A stretch of 64,000 nt of DNA from an uncultured Campylobacter sp. (lineage in GTDB: Bacteria; Campylobacterota; Campylobacteria; Campylobacterales; Campylobacteraceae), in NCBI RefSeq assembly GCF_963518785.1, contig NZ_CAUQKJ010000007.1, positions 59,129 to 123,128 on the forward strand, written 5' to 3'. Position 1 is the stretch's first letter; every line of letters begins with the position of its first letter. The position numbers and the translations under genes were made by a program. Positions 17,604 through 27,548 of this stretch are shown here, one piece after another. The notes beneath the pieces are model-generated. The model was not told the DNA's origin, did no database searches, and was given only the letters and a program-made list of their open reading frames with translations.

Positions 17604-19886
17604 TTATGCTTCTGCGCGGATGATCCTTACCGCTTCGACCATATTTTTTAGGCTAGGGCGAACTTCCTCCCATTTGCGGGTTTTTAGGCCACAGTCCGGA
17701 TTGATCCACAGCTGCTCTTTTGGAAGCACCTCAAGCAGCGCGCGGATCTGGCTTACGAGCTCCTGCACACTAGGAATTCGCGGGCTATGGATGTCGTAAA
17801 CGCCCGGACCGACCTCTTGCTTATAGCCAACCGATTTGAAAACTCGAAGCAGCTCGTTACCGCTGCGAGCGGTCTCGATGCTGATGACGTCGGCATCCAT
17901 CGCCTCTATCGTTTTGATTATGTCGTTAAACTCCGAATAGCACATATGCGTATGAATCTGCGTATGAGCGCTTGCGGCACTGACGGCGAGCTTAAAAGCA
18001 CTAACGGCAAATTTTTCGTATGCAGGAATGTTTTCGGATCTAAGCGGATAGCCCTCTTTAAACGCCGCTTCATCTACCTGAACGATCTTGATACCTGCGT
18101 CTTGCAGATCCGAAATTTCATCGAAAATCGCGAGCGCAAGCTGTTTTACGATCTGATCGCGAGGCTTATCATCGCGCACGAAGCTCCAGTTCATCATCGT
18201 CACCGGACCCGTTAGCATGCCTTTCATGATCTTTTTGGTGCGACTTTGAGCGTATTTGATCCACTCTACGGTCATCGGTTTTGGGCGGCTCACGTCGCCG
18301 AAAAGTAGCGGCGGTTTCACGCAGCGACTGCCGTAGCTCTGCACCCAGCCGTTGGCACTAAACGCGTATCCGCTCATCTGCTCGCCGAAATACTCGACCA
18401 TATCGTTGCGCTCAGGCTCGCCGTGAACCAGCACATCCAGACCAATCTCATCTTGAAATTTAACGCAGTCATCGATGTAGGCTTTGATGTCACGCTCGTA
18501 GGCTTCGCGGCCAATTAAGCCCTTTTTGTAGGCGTTGCGAACTTGGCGAAGCTCGGCAGTCTGAGGGAAGGAACCGATCGTAGTGGTAGGTAAAATTCCA
18601 TAGCCTAGCTCTTTTTTCTGCACCTTGATGCGATCCTCGTAGCGATCGGCGCGCTCGAATTTATTTAAATTTGCGGCACGGCTTTGCACTCGCTCGTCAT
18701 GAATAAGCGGCGAGCTAGCGCGAGTTTTAGCGGATTTTTGATTTTCTTCGTAAGCTTTCATGCCGTGTTCGCACATCGGAATTTTAAAGAAAAGATGGGT
18801 TAAAATCGAAATTTCGCTTAGTTTTTCGACCGCGAAACTTAGCCAGGATTTGATCTCGGTGCTTAGCTTGTCCTCGTATTTTAGCGTAAAAGGCACATGT
18901 AAAAGCGAGCAGGAGGTGCCCACATAGATACGCTCCTTAGGAACGTAGGCTTCGATGGCTCTAAGCTGAGTTAGCTTTTTGTCGATGTCGCTCTTCCAGA
19001 TATTGCGCCCGTCGATCACGCCTGCGAAAAGCACGGTCTTAGCGTCTTTTAAAGCCTCAAGCTCTTTTTTGATATTATCCTCGCTTGCGTAAACGAAATC
19101 TAGTCCGATCGCCCAAACATCGGTCTTTACTATCTCGCGCACGGCCTCGGCCGCATGCTCAAAATAGGTCATAAAGATAATTTTTACGTTGCTTGCGGCC
19201 TTACTTAGGCGCTGATAAATAGGCTCAATCTTTGGCGCTAGCTCGGATGCGCGATCCGTCACGAAGATCGGCTCATCGATCTGAACTACGACCTCGCTAT
19301 CAAGCTCGCTAAGAAGCTTTAGCAGCTCCTCATATTTCGCGGCAAGGGCATCTAAATGCGCGAGTGGATCGCTTTTGTCGCTTGATTTGCTAAGCGCCAA
19401 GTAAGTAATAGGTCCGATTAAATTTATCTTTAGCGCGCAGGAATCCTTAAAATCGTTATTCTTCGCGGCCTTGTACTCGTTTAAAATTTTACTAGGATTT
19501 AGGCTAAATTCCGTATACGCAGAGATCTCAGGCACAATATAGTGGTAGTTTGTGTTAAACCACTTCGTCATCTCCATCGCGACTGCGTCTTTACTGCCGC
19601 GCGCCATCGCAAAATACTGCTCATGCGCCGAAAGAGCCGCAAAGCGCTGTGGGATCACGCCGAAAAGAACACTGGTATCGAGCATCAGATCGTAGTATGA
19701 AAAGTCGTTTACGCTAATTAGGCCGCTCCAAGCATCCAGCTGATATTTGATGTGGCGATTTTTTAGCTCTGCGGCGACTCGCTCTAGCGCGTCATAATCG
19801 CACTTGCCCGCCCAATAGCTTTCCAAAGCCTTCTTTAACTCGCGTTGCTCTCCGATACGCGGAAAGCCCGTAACGTAACTCTTCAT
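17604..19886 (-). CDS. metE: Cobalamin-independent methionine synthase
   Basis: Transfers methyl from 5-methyltetrahydrofolate-triglutamate to homocysteine. At 760 residues it has both barrels. The C-terminal half shows the zinc ligands and substrate loops: VHGEPERNDMVEYFGEQ, IHTHMCYSEF (His, Cys), a late Glu in VISIETARSGN, and NPDCGLKTRKW (Cys). The N-terminus TGFPRIGEQRELKKALE is typical. It stands alone, with no SAM riboswitch or MetR-type neighbour visible. Confidence 0.97.
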   Translation of the reverse strand: MKSYVTGFPRIGEQRELKKALESYWAGKCDYDALERVAAELKNRHIKYQLDAWSGLISVNDFSYYDLMLDTSVLFGVIPQRFAALSAHEQYFAMARGSKDAVAMEMTKWFNTNYHYIVPEISAYTEFSLNPSKILNEYKAAKNNDFKDSCALKINLIGPITYLALSKSSDKSDPLAHLDALAAKYEELLKLLSELDSEVVVQIDEPIFVTDRASELAPKIEPIYQRLSKAASNVKIIFMTYFEHAAEAVREIVKTDVWAIGLDFVYASEDNIKKELEALKDAKTVLFAGVIDGRNIWKSDIDKKLTQLRAIEAYVPKERIYVGTSCSLLHVPFTLKYEDKLSTEIKSWLSFAVEKLSEISILTHLFFKIPMCEHGMKAYEENQKSAKTRASSPLIHDERVQSRAANLNKFERADRYEDRIKVQKKELGYGILPTTTIGSFPQTAELRQVRNAYKKGLIGREAYERDIKAYIDDCVKFQDEIGLDVLVHGEPERNDMVEYFGEQMSGYAFSANGWVQSYGSRCVKPPLLFGDVSRPKPMTVEWIKYAQSRTKKIMKGMLTGPVTMMNWSFVRDDKPRDQIVKQLALAIFDEISDLQDAGIKIVQVDEAAFKEGYPLRSENIPAYEKFAVSAFKLAVSAASAHTQIHTHMCYSEFNDIIKTIEAMDADVISIETARSGNELLRVFKSVGYKQEVGPGVYDIHSPRIPSVQELVSQIRALLEVLPKEQLWINPDCGLKTRKWEEVRPSLKNMVEAVRIIRAEA

Positions 19887-20241
19887 CTCTATCCTTTGAG
19901 TAAAATTTTGGTATTAAAGTGTTGATTTTATCTAAAATTTCTTTTGCCGTCATTAAAATTTTAACCTAATCTCGAAAATGAACGAAATTTTATCCAAAAG
20001 CGCAGGGGTGGAATTTAGCCAATAAAATCTGAAATGGAATTTTTATCGACGAAATTCTATGAGTTAAAATTTTAGGATTGAATTTAAAGGCGTTAAATTC
20101 ATCATAATTTAAACCTCGTCGCAAGATTCTACTAAAACTTAGTAAAGCCTTGCGACGAAGCTAGCCTTACCTGACACTCTGCAAAGCTACTGAGTATCAA
20201 GGCTCTATGAAAGCAGTGCAACGCCTAAAATATGAAAATTC
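19887..20241. other. 355-bp spacer with a long hairpin
   Basis: Upstream of metE and downstream of the beta-barrel gene. CGTCGCAAG (from about 20117) and CTTGCGACG (to about 20157) pair, with an inner ACTAA/TTAGT stem; this probably ends the beta-barrel transcript. Nothing else is recognised. Confidence 0.55.
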
Positions 20242-20826
20242 TTAGAATTTATAATTATATCCTGCGTAAACGCCGTATTTTTTACCGTCGTTATCTTCGA
20301 TATAATCGCCGTCTTTGTACCACGCCTTGCTTGCTTTAAAGCCCATTTCAATCTCGCTATTGGAGCCAAACTCATACGCGGTACCTATCTTGCCGCCCAA
20401 AATGAAGCCACCCAGCGTATCGTCCGCTCTAACCCAGCCGCCATTGCTATAGTCTATTTTAACTTCAGTATCTAGCACCGAAAGCCCAGCGTAAGCGCCT
20501 AGGACGAGCTTAAATCTACCGAAAAGCTCCGGCGTAAAATCCGCACCGGCTACGAAATCGTGCGTGCTCCATTTAACCTTTCTTTTCGAATTGGCATTCG
20601 AGCTGGAATCCTCGCCCTTAAATCCGTAAAAATATCCGCCGTAAGCTCTAAACGTGCCGAAGTCATATCCGGCTTTAACGCCGATTTGTGGCTGTCCGTC
20701 ATCAAAACCTGCGGCTTGGTTTTTGAAATTGTATCCGCCTTCGCCGCCTATAAAAAGCCCCTCCGCCATCGCGCTTACTGCAGCTAAAGAGCTAAGAAGC
20801 GCCACTTTTGCAACTAAATTTCTCAT
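20242..20826 (-). CDS. Small outer-membrane beta-barrel protein (opacity/OmpA-like porin family)
   Basis: The signal peptide ends near AMA. The mature part begins EGLFIGGEGGYNFKNQ and continues as alternating amphipathic strands (AYGGYFYGFKG, VLGAYAGLSVLDTEV, YGVYAGYNYKF), with a terminal Phe as expected for BAM recognition. About 175 mature residues suits an eight-stranded barrel. It is preceded by AAAGGAGTAAAA and has no operon partner. The role is structural or adhesin-like; nothing more specific can be said. Confidence 0.8.
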   Translation of the reverse strand: MRNLVAKVALLSSLAAVSAMAEGLFIGGEGGYNFKNQAAGFDDGQPQIGVKAGYDFGTFRAYGGYFYGFKGEDSSSNANSKRKVKWSTHDFVAGADFTPELFGRFKLVLGAYAGLSVLDTEVKIDYSNGGWVRADDTLGGFILGGKIGTAYEFGSNSEIEMGFKASKAWYKDGDYIEDNDGKKYGVYAGYNYKF

Positions 20827-20989
20827 TTTTACTCCTTTGGGTGAAATTTCAACCTCTATGTTAGCGTTAGCTTATAAAACACGATCTAAATTTAAAGTAA
20901 ATATAACGCCCAACAAATAGGAGGATATTCAACACAACAAGAAATATACTAGGCCTTGCAATTCTATACCTCTTATTATATATCTAAGC

Positions 20990-23149
20990 TTACTTTAGCA
21001 ATCTATAGATCCTCGCAGAATCGGTTAAAGAAACCGGCTCGAATAGCTCTTTGTCGTAATTTTCCAATACAAAAAGCTGGATAAACGTCGAGTTAAAGAC
21101 CCTTTTATCCAAAACCAAAATCCTTTGATAGTCTGGCAAAAATATAACGAACAAATCGGAGCTTTCATCTACCTGCTTTGATAATTTAACGAGTTTGCCG
21201 TCTACTTCGCCTACATGATAGTAGGAGTTAATACTCATTTTTTCACCGTCATGAATCAGATATTCCGGATCAGCGCTAGGTAATGTGCATTCACTGCCCA
21301 CTATTATGCTCACTCCGTCTTCACCCGTCCTAATGTCATATCCTACATAAGCTAATGGTGTATAAAACTCCTCGCCCGTAGTTATATCTATAGCGGAAAA
21401 TTTTAAAATATTTGGAAGCATATCCAACATACGCGGTACGAAGTAATAATACACCTCTCTGGTTTTTTGAGGGAGTTTAAAATTTTTATCTTCCAGGGAT
21501 TTTAAAAATTTATTGATATCGGGCTCATTATAATCTTTTTGCATTTGAAGCAAACTTGAGCTAAAATTTTCATTCATACGCCTTTCGATATATTCGACAT
21601 TTAGCCTCGCCATATTAGCCGAGCTTATCTGATCTTTATTAAAAGAAAATGCTGTTAAAAATGCGTAATCTCCAAACTGCCTACCCCCGGGGTCAGCCAC
21701 CACTTTTACGTCGGCATAATATCTGATCAAATACCCGTAGTCCCACCACGAAACCACATAATCCTCTCTGTCTACTTTATTTTTCAGCTCGGCAAGCGGA
21801 GCCACGGCGCCCCTCATAAGCACGGGCGCGACACGAAATTTATAAATATAATCTAGACTTGGTAGCAGCGCCAAGCAAGTCAGCACAATTAGCATAGAAT
21901 TTCTAAGCCAAACTCGTATCTCAAAATAATTTAAAGTAAAATATAGAAAATAAGCAAAGCCAAAAGCAATTATCGGCGTGATATACATCGTAAATCTAAC
22001 TCCGCCGAAAAATGCCAAAAATCCAAGCAATAGCATTGGCAAAGCCAAAATAAACGAGCGAAATTTAATAAACATAAGAATTAAGCCCGCCATAGCGCAT
22101 ATAAATATAGAAATATTGCCACTGGAATAGCCCATAAATTTCATAAAATCCGTATTTGCTACCTCGTTGATTGTGTTTCCGACCCCATAGAAATAAAAAG
22201 TACCCGATACTTTGCCGGCGCTCTTGCCAAGATATGCTTTCATTTTACTTAAAACAGGATCAAGCCCACCGAAATATATAAATAAAACAACTACCAAGGT
22301 GCCTAATATCCAAAGAAATTTCTTACTTTGAGAGCTGGGAAGTTTTATCATTAAAAAATATAACGACGCGATAAGCACAATTCTCAGCAATAAAATATAA
22401 TTTACTATTATCGTATAGTCGCCATAGTATGTTTTAAAATTTATCACCGCTACCGCCATAAGAATCGTAGCTTTGTAATTTATCTCATTTCGTCTATCAA
22501 ATATCAAAGTGTAAAATAAAAACATGCCCATTATGGCTAAATTTAACGAATACGAGCTTGGATACCACCAGCTATAAAGCGCCATAAAGACGGCGGGCAA
22601 GATTAAATTTCTCTGAGAGCTGTTTTGCGTAAGCCTGATTAGAGCCCAGATTATCAGCAGCGGCAGAGTAACATTTAGCATATCGCTATCAAAATACCCG
22701 CCTAAAGTCCTCATATAATATCCCGGCAATATGGTGGCAAGCAGCGCCGCGATAATGCCGGTGCCCAGGATCTTATACTCTCTTGCTATCAAAATAATCG
22801 GCACGGCCACCAGCGGCGCCAAAAATACGCTCATATAGATCGTAATGCTATTTAGGCTGACGGGTAAAATTTTGGTAAGTAAAAATGCTAGAGTTGGGAT
22901 CGACGCGCCGTATGGGCTAAGATCGCCCGGCTGGTGAAAGCCCGCTATCATATCGCGCGCACCCTCAGCGTTCGCAAAGGCGTCGTTTGTGGTCATAATG
23001 AGCTCGCCATCGAAAGAAAACTGCTCGATCCCACTAGCCCAATATATCCAAAAAAACCTGCACGCCACGCCAAATATATAAACCAGCGTCATGATCAAAA
23101 AAATATCCATGCGTGAGTATTCGCCGTTTGTAATTCTAAATTTTTGCAT
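20990..23149 (-). CDS. pglB: Oligosaccharyltransferase PglB (STT3 family), located outside a glycan locus
   Basis: Transfers lipid-linked glycan to Asn in D/E-x-N-x-S/T sequons of periplasmic proteins. About a dozen N-terminal helices are followed by a periplasmic domain with the universal WWDYG motif (VVSWWDYGYLIRYY, about residues 464-468). The early loop has an acidic SFDGELIMTTNDAFANAEGARD region like the metal-binding loop of PglB. At 719 residues it matches C. jejuni PglB (713). No pgl glycan biosynthesis gene is adjacent, and the gene looks clearly richer in A+T than its neighbours, so it may be a second PglB or a transferred copy. Confidence 0.93.
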   Translation of the reverse strand: MQKFRITNGEYSRMDIFLIMTLVYIFGVACRFFWIYWASGIEQFSFDGELIMTTNDAFANAEGARDMIAGFHQPGDLSPYGASIPTLAFLLTKILPVSLNSITIYMSVFLAPLVAVPIILIAREYKILGTGIIAALLATILPGYYMRTLGGYFDSDMLNVTLPLLIIWALIRLTQNSSQRNLILPAVFMALYSWWYPSSYSLNLAIMGMFLFYTLIFDRRNEINYKATILMAVAVINFKTYYGDYTIIVNYILLLRIVLIASLYFLMIKLPSSQSKKFLWILGTLVVVLFIYFGGLDPVLSKMKAYLGKSAGKVSGTFYFYGVGNTINEVANTDFMKFMGYSSGNISIFICAMAGLILMFIKFRSFILALPMLLLGFLAFFGGVRFTMYITPIIAFGFAYFLYFTLNYFEIRVWLRNSMLIVLTCLALLPSLDYIYKFRVAPVLMRGAVAPLAELKNKVDREDYVVSWWDYGYLIRYYADVKVVADPGGRQFGDYAFLTAFSFNKDQISSANMARLNVEYIERRMNENFSSSLLQMQKDYNEPDINKFLKSLEDKNFKLPQKTREVYYYFVPRMLDMLPNILKFSAIDITTGEEFYTPLAYVGYDIRTGEDGVSIIVGSECTLPSADPEYLIHDGEKMSINSYYHVGEVDGKLVKLSKQVDESSDLFVIFLPDYQRILVLDKRVFNSTFIQLFVLENYDKELFEPVSLTDSARIYRLLK

Positions 23150-23656
23150 CTTTTTCCTTGATTTGTCGTTTGAAGTACCGAGCGGCAGGCAAAATTTGCC
23201 TCTACAAATTTTACTCGCTTTATCACGCCCGCGCTAAATTTTAACGACATTGTTTAATTTGCGTTTATTATAGCAGAATTTATCGATATTAAAAGCAAAA
23301 TTTTAAAAACAACTCAAGTTAGCCATTTAGAATTTAAATTTGTGATGTGCAATTTTGGCGACCATCAAAAAATACATACGTAAAGATAGAGATTAAGATG
23401 TAAACTAAATATCCAATATAAGGCAGATACAAAACAACACTAAGCCAATAAACATGCGTTTCCATCTTCTGGGTGCGGAATGAACAAATATAGGACAATA
23501 AACATAACGAACGCTTTTAAAAAAATATATAATAACGTTTTATTCATAGGCATATATTTAGCGATTTATGCTAGGGCTTGATAGCAGAAACAACCGGTCG
23601 TTGCAAGAAGCTTGCGCCGAGCCGGTGGATTTTTGTGGTTTAGACGAAATTCTCGT
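23150..23656. other. 507-bp A+T-rich spacer with possible small membrane frames
   Basis: Contains two overlapping short hydrophobic frames on the minus strand (given separately). Otherwise nothing is recognised. Confidence 0.5.
23334..23547 (-). pseudogene. Two overlapping small hydrophobic frames, possibly one frameshifted membrane protein
   Basis: Frame A (23547-23440, 35 aa) begins MNKTLLYIFLKAFVMFIVLY. Frame B (23465-23334, 43 aa) contains VYWLSVVLYLPYIGYLVYIL and ends in TSQI. They overlap by 26 bases in different frames; a single-base change near 23460 would join them into one protein of two membrane segments. Neither has a good ribosome-binding site. They share the high A+T of the pglB segment next door. 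Function unknown. Confidence 0.3.
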
Positions 23657-24031
23657 CTAATACGCGTCGCACATAAATTTACAGACGGTTTTCGTGCGCA
23701 GATTAAGCATGATCGAGCTTAGGCATCTGCCGTTCTTGTTGCCGCTTAGTAGGCGCACGGCATCGCCCTCTTTCCACTGCGTGCTGTCGCCCTCGATCGT
23801 CCTGTAATGCGCGCCGTTAATGACAAGCGACTCGCCACCTTTTAGAGTTTTATCGATCTTCAGGTCGCTTGCGATCTGGCTCAGATCGCCTTTTAGGGCA
23901 TTTGCGATTAGTTTTTCTTCGGCCTGCTCATGCGTCTTCATCGAGCTTTTGGCAAAGTCCGGCACCTGCAAAGTTTCGGTCTGCGCCGAAGCAAACACGG
24001 CCAGCACGCAAGCGACATAAATCAGTTTCAT
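23657..24031 (-). CDS. Small exported protein of unknown function
   Basis: A 124-residue protein with a signal peptide ending near ASA (about 16) and an acidic, helical first half (KTHEQAEEKLIANALKGD). The end is Cys-containing: GRCLSSIMLNLRTKTVC then KFMCDAY, with three cysteines that could form disulfides. I do not recognise a family. It has GAGGAGAAAAT before the start and no operon partner; the MFS pseudogene lies upstream. Confidence 0.65.
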   Translation of the reverse strand: MKLIYVACVLAVFASAQTETLQVPDFAKSSMKTHEQAEEKLIANALKGDLSQIASDLKIDKTLKGGESLVINGAHYRTIEGDSTQWKEGDAVRLLSGNKNGRCLSSIMLNLRTKTVCKFMCDAY

Positions 24032-24192
24032 ATTTTCTCCTCGGTTTTTTCAAAATTGCGGCGATTATAGCAAAGTTTACTTAAAAATTTCGGTCTAAAT
24101 TTAGCTAGAGTTTAAATTTAAGAAACCGCCCGTCTGTTTAAAACAGAGCTGAACTCGATGGCAAATTATAAAATTTCGCCGCGATTTAAAAT

Positions 24193-25353
24193 TTACTTAT
24201 TAAAATACGCCGCGAGCGCGCTTGGCCAAACAAACAGAGCTATGATCCAAGACATCGTCTCCACGGCGTACCCGCAGAAAACGCCGCAAGCATCGCCGAT
24301 GAGACGATGCCGCTGCCGTATTGCAACGAGCCTATGAGCGCAGCGGCCGAGCCCTTCATCTCCTGCGGTACGCTATCAAGAGCGGCGGCATTGGAGCAAG
24401 AAGCGATGATGCCGTTCATGCTAAAAACGAAAAACATCGGGATTATCACGCCAAGAACGCCGCCTGTTTTGAAAAACGCAAACACAAATAGCACGCTGGC
24501 AGCAAGCGCGGCGACGAGCGTGGAGACTATGAGTAGGCGGTTTAGCGCATAGCGCTTTACCAGCTTTTTGTTTGCGAAGCTTAGAGTCATAATGCCCACG
24601 ATGTTTATGCCGAATAAAAATCCGTAATATTTGCTAGGAATGCCGAAATAATCGATATAGACAAAGCCCATGACAAAGGCATAGGCGGCTACGTAGAAAA
24701 ACGTCACGCTAAGAGTGTAGCGCATAAATTTAGCGTCTTGCAATAATCTTAGATAGTTTCTAAAAGACGATGCGATAGGCTTTGTGGAGCGCTTTTGCGG
24801 CGGCAAGGTCTCTGGCAGAGAAAAAATCATCGCAAACATAACCGCGCTAGCTAGCGCCATCAGCCAAAATATCCCGTGCCAAGAGCCAAACTCCAGTATC
24901 GCGCCGCTTGGTAACGGACCCGCTACCAAGCTATCGCCTTGATGATAACTAGCGTAGAGAGCATCTGCGCGGCCTGCGAGCTATCAAAAAGACGCTAATC
25001 ATCGCCCTGCTTACCATCGGTCCTACGTACGCGCCCATAGCCTGAAACACGCGTCAGAACACGACGCTAGCCATAATGTCCGACATCGCACATCCTACTG
25101 ATCCGATCGCAAAGAGCGCTATACCGATGAAAAGTGGGATTTTACGCCCGATCCTATCGCTGATAGGCCCCCAGACGAGCTGCGCGATAGCAAAGCCGAT
25201 CAAAAAGCCCGTTATCGTGAGCTCCGAGTCTTCGTGCAGCTGTCGCTCCATCGTAGGCATAGCGGGCAGATATACGTCCGTAGATAGCGATGTACACGCC
25301 ATAAGCGCACTTAGGATGACTAAAAAAGATAGTGAAGTTTTTGAGGAGTTCAA
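24193..25353 (-). pseudogene. Bcr/CflA-type MFS drug exporter, inactivated
   Basis: The gene starts normally (STDVYLPAMP, WGPISDRIGRKIPLF) but breaks at several points. A TGA replaces the Trp codon after ASVVF (about 25055). A one-base loss near SVFFDSSQ changes frame. The join near 24930 lacks several residues. A two-base gain near 24255 (GTPW, then TMSW in another frame) cuts off the last segment, whose natural stop is at 24193. The middle part 24240-24929 remains open. The intact full-length relative is at 47814-49013. With four lesions this is decay, not recoding. Confidence 0.85.
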
Positions 25354-25789
25354 ATTTTTCCTTTTGTTATTATTTGAGTGGGCGCAGAGTTTGCGCGACT
25401 AGAGATTAGAAGCTTTAAATTTACTCAAGTTTGTTTTGATAAATTCTGCACGATTATAGCTAAATTTAAACGCTTTTCAGTGCGGAAGCTTAAATTAAAT
25501 TTGATGTAAAATTTGAATGCTAACGGTGCAAAATTTAAACTAGAAATTTAAATGCAGTAGGACAAGGCGCGGTATTTTTTGCCTTACTTAAGGCGGATTT
25601 AAATTTTACGACGGAAGCGTATATAAAATACGTGACCGAGCAAAATTTAAATGCAAGATTATAAGGCAAAGTATCGCGAGATGATTTTAAATGTTTTGAA
25701 GTAAATTTCGTCCCAAGACTAGACATATAGTCTGTCGCAGGGCGAAATTTACGAAATTATTTAAAAGCGCTCGCGAGACAAGCCGCTAG
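25354..25789. other. 436-bp spacer with a possible gene remnant
   Basis: AAATTTAAA-rich. On the + strand about 25540-25690 reads NAVGQGAVFFALLKADLNF and TTEAYIKYVTEQNLNAR, then after a one-base shift YKAKYREMILNVLK and stop. That looks like the tail of a decayed gene, with no recognisable family. The frame at 25535-25726 on the minus strand is probably its shadow. Confidence 0.35.
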
Positions 25790-27001
25790 CTAAACTTCAT
25801 ACCTCTCACCGGGTTTCATTTCGATGATTTCCCACGGCAAGCCCTGTTTATTTAGCTCGTCCATGAAAGGCTTGGCGTCGAAATTTTCCATGTTAAAGAC
25901 GCCTTTTCCGCTCCAAATGCCCTTTGCGACCATCATCGAGCCGATCATCGCAGGCACGCCCGTCGTGTAGCTCACCGCCTGCGCGCCCGTCTCGGCGTAG
26001 CAAGCCTCATGGTTGCAGACGTTATAGATGTAGACCTGGCGCTCTTTGCCGTCTTTTAAGCCACGTATCACGCAGCCGATGTTTGTTTTACCCTTCGTGC
26101 GAGGGCCGAGGCTTGCAGGATCCGGCAGTAGCGTCTTTAAAAACTGTATCGGAACGATTTTTACGCCGTTATGCTCGACCTCGTCGATGCGTAGCATGCC
26201 GACGTTTTCTAGACACTTCATGTGAGTTAGGTAGCTCTGCCCGAACGTCATAAAAAAGCGGATTCGCTTTAGCCCTTTGATGTTTTTTACTAAGCTTTCA
26301 AGCTCCTCGTGGTAGAGTAGGTAGCTGTCCTTGACGCCTACTTTCGGGTAGTCCCATTTAAACATTATTTCCATCGGTTCGGTCTCTTTCCACTCGCCGC
26401 GCTCCCAGTAGCGGCCCTTTGCGCTCACTTCGCGCAGGTTGATTTCGGGATTGAAATTCGTCGCAAACGCATAGCCGTGATCGCCTGCGTTGCAGTCTAG
26501 GATGTCGATCTCGCCGATCTCGTCAAAGAGATTTTGTTGCGCGTAGGCGCAAAATACGTTGGTTACGCCAGGATCAAAGCCGCTTCCCAGCAGCGCCATC
26601 GTATTTGCGGCCTTAAACTCGCCGTCCTTCGCCCACTGCAGCTTGTATTCAAATTTGGCGGCGCCCGGGTGCTCGTAGTTTGCGGTGTCGATGTATGGGA
26701 TGCCGGCGCGAGAGCACGCGTCCATGAGGGTTAGGTCTTGATACGGCAGCGCCACATTTAAAAGCAAATCGGCGCCCGTTTTTTTGATGAGCGCGACCAC
26801 TGCATCGGTATCGTCCGCGTCGATCTGGGCGGTGTCAATTTGTACGCCTAGGCGGTCTTTTATAAATTTAGCGATCGCGTCGCACTTGCTTTTGGTGCGG
26901 CTAGCAAGGGTAATCTTGCTAAAAACGTCCGCGTTCATCGCGCATTTTACGGTCGCGACTTGGCTCACGCCGCCCGCGCCTATGATTAAGATATTTGACA
27001 T
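25790..27001 (-). CDS. Carboxynorspermidine synthase (saccharopine dehydrogenase-like)
   Basis: NADPH-dependent enzyme that condenses aspartate semialdehyde with putrescine or diaminopropane to carboxy(nor)spermidine, the alternative spermidine route used by Campylobacter. The N-terminal Rossmann motif is GAGGVSQVA (8-16); then PYIDTANYEHPG, GSGFDPGVTNVFCAYA, DHGYAFATNFNPEINLREV and TGVPAMIGSMMVAKG match this family rather than lysine-pathway saccharopine dehydrogenases. At 403 residues the length fits. The decarboxylase partner (nspC) is not in the window. ATG preceded by AAAGGAGCATAA. Confidence 0.88.
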   Translation of the reverse strand: MSNILIIGAGGVSQVATVKCAMNADVFSKITLASRTKSKCDAIAKFIKDRLGVQIDTAQIDADDTDAVVALIKKTGADLLLNVALPYQDLTLMDACSRAGIPYIDTANYEHPGAAKFEYKLQWAKDGEFKAANTMALLGSGFDPGVTNVFCAYAQQNLFDEIGEIDILDCNAGDHGYAFATNFNPEINLREVSAKGRYWERGEWKETEPMEIMFKWDYPKVGVKDSYLLYHEELESLVKNIKGLKRIRFFMTFGQSYLTHMKCLENVGMLRIDEVEHNGVKIVPIQFLKTLLPDPASLGPRTKGKTNIGCVIRGLKDGKERQVYIYNVCNHEACYAETGAQAVSYTTGVPAMIGSMMVAKGIWSGKGVFNMENFDAKPFMDELNKQGLPWEIIEMKPGERYEV

Positions 27002-27308
27002 TTATGCTCCTTTAAATTTTAAATTTTGCTGCAATTTTAGCAAATTTAAGATGAATTTTAAGAAGTTAGGTGTAATTAATCATAAAGTTTGGTTATGGCT
27101 GGCACGGCGCACAAGCCAGCTCCAACAAGAGCGCCGAAAGCGGCGTGTACTAAAATTTCACCCAGATAGCGGCATGTCGATTGACGGGGGCACGAGATTA
27201 AATTTACCGCCTTGCATCGCGCGATAAAATTTTAAGCTTTAAAGGGCTAGTTTAAATTTAACACTCCGCGGCAAGGCGTGGAGAATTTAAAATTTAAAGC
27301 TCGCTCGC

Positions 27309-27355
27309 TTCTCCATAAAATTTATCGCGCCTCTTGCCCCAGGCACGCGATAAAA
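27309..27355. repeat. Inverted repeat TTTATCGC/GCGATAAA, copy 2
   Basis: AAATTTATCGCG and CGCGATAAAA flank CTCTTGCCCCAGGCA. Same outer arms and TTGCCCCAG core as the element at 17207-17254. Confidence 0.5.
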
Positions 27356-27374
27356 CCGTATACCGCGGCTAAAT

Positions 27375-27548
27375 TTAACGCTTTAGCGAATAGCGGTTTA
27401 AAAAGTAACAAGCGGGACAAAATCCCGTGACGCCCACGATAAAGGGCACGAGTCCTACTAGCCCCCACCAGCTGTTAAACACAGCTCCCGCGATCATTAT
27501 CGTTAGACCGATCAGCACTCTTATTATCCTAGTTTTCCTGCTTAGCAT
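27375..27548 (-). CDS. Small inner-membrane protein, DUF2892/YgaP-like
   Basis: A 57-residue protein. Two hydrophobic stretches (VLIGLTIMIAGAVF and GLVGLVPFIVGVTGFC) surround NSWWGLVGLVP, the signature of the DUF2892 family (the membrane part of YgaP-like proteins), which often sits near rhodanese or sulfur genes. It ends TGFCPACYFLNRY, so this copy carries a C-x-x-C pair where many members have a single cysteine. AAAGGAAAACGCA precedes the ATG. It is monocistronic in a long spacer. Function unknown; a thiol or metal role is speculation. Confidence 0.72.
   Translation of the reverse strand: MLSRKTRIIRVLIGLTIMIAGAVFNSWWGLVGLVPFIVGVTGFCPACYFLNRYSLKR

Noticed and set aside
25040..25070. In-frame TGA in the MFS gene as a second site of Sec decoding
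   Set aside because: The codon replaces a conserved Trp, there is no redox motif or suitable hairpin, and the gene has three other lesions. It is decay.
25535..25726. 63-codon minus-strand frame
   Set aside because: Sequence looks like the complement of a decayed + strand reading; no start signal.
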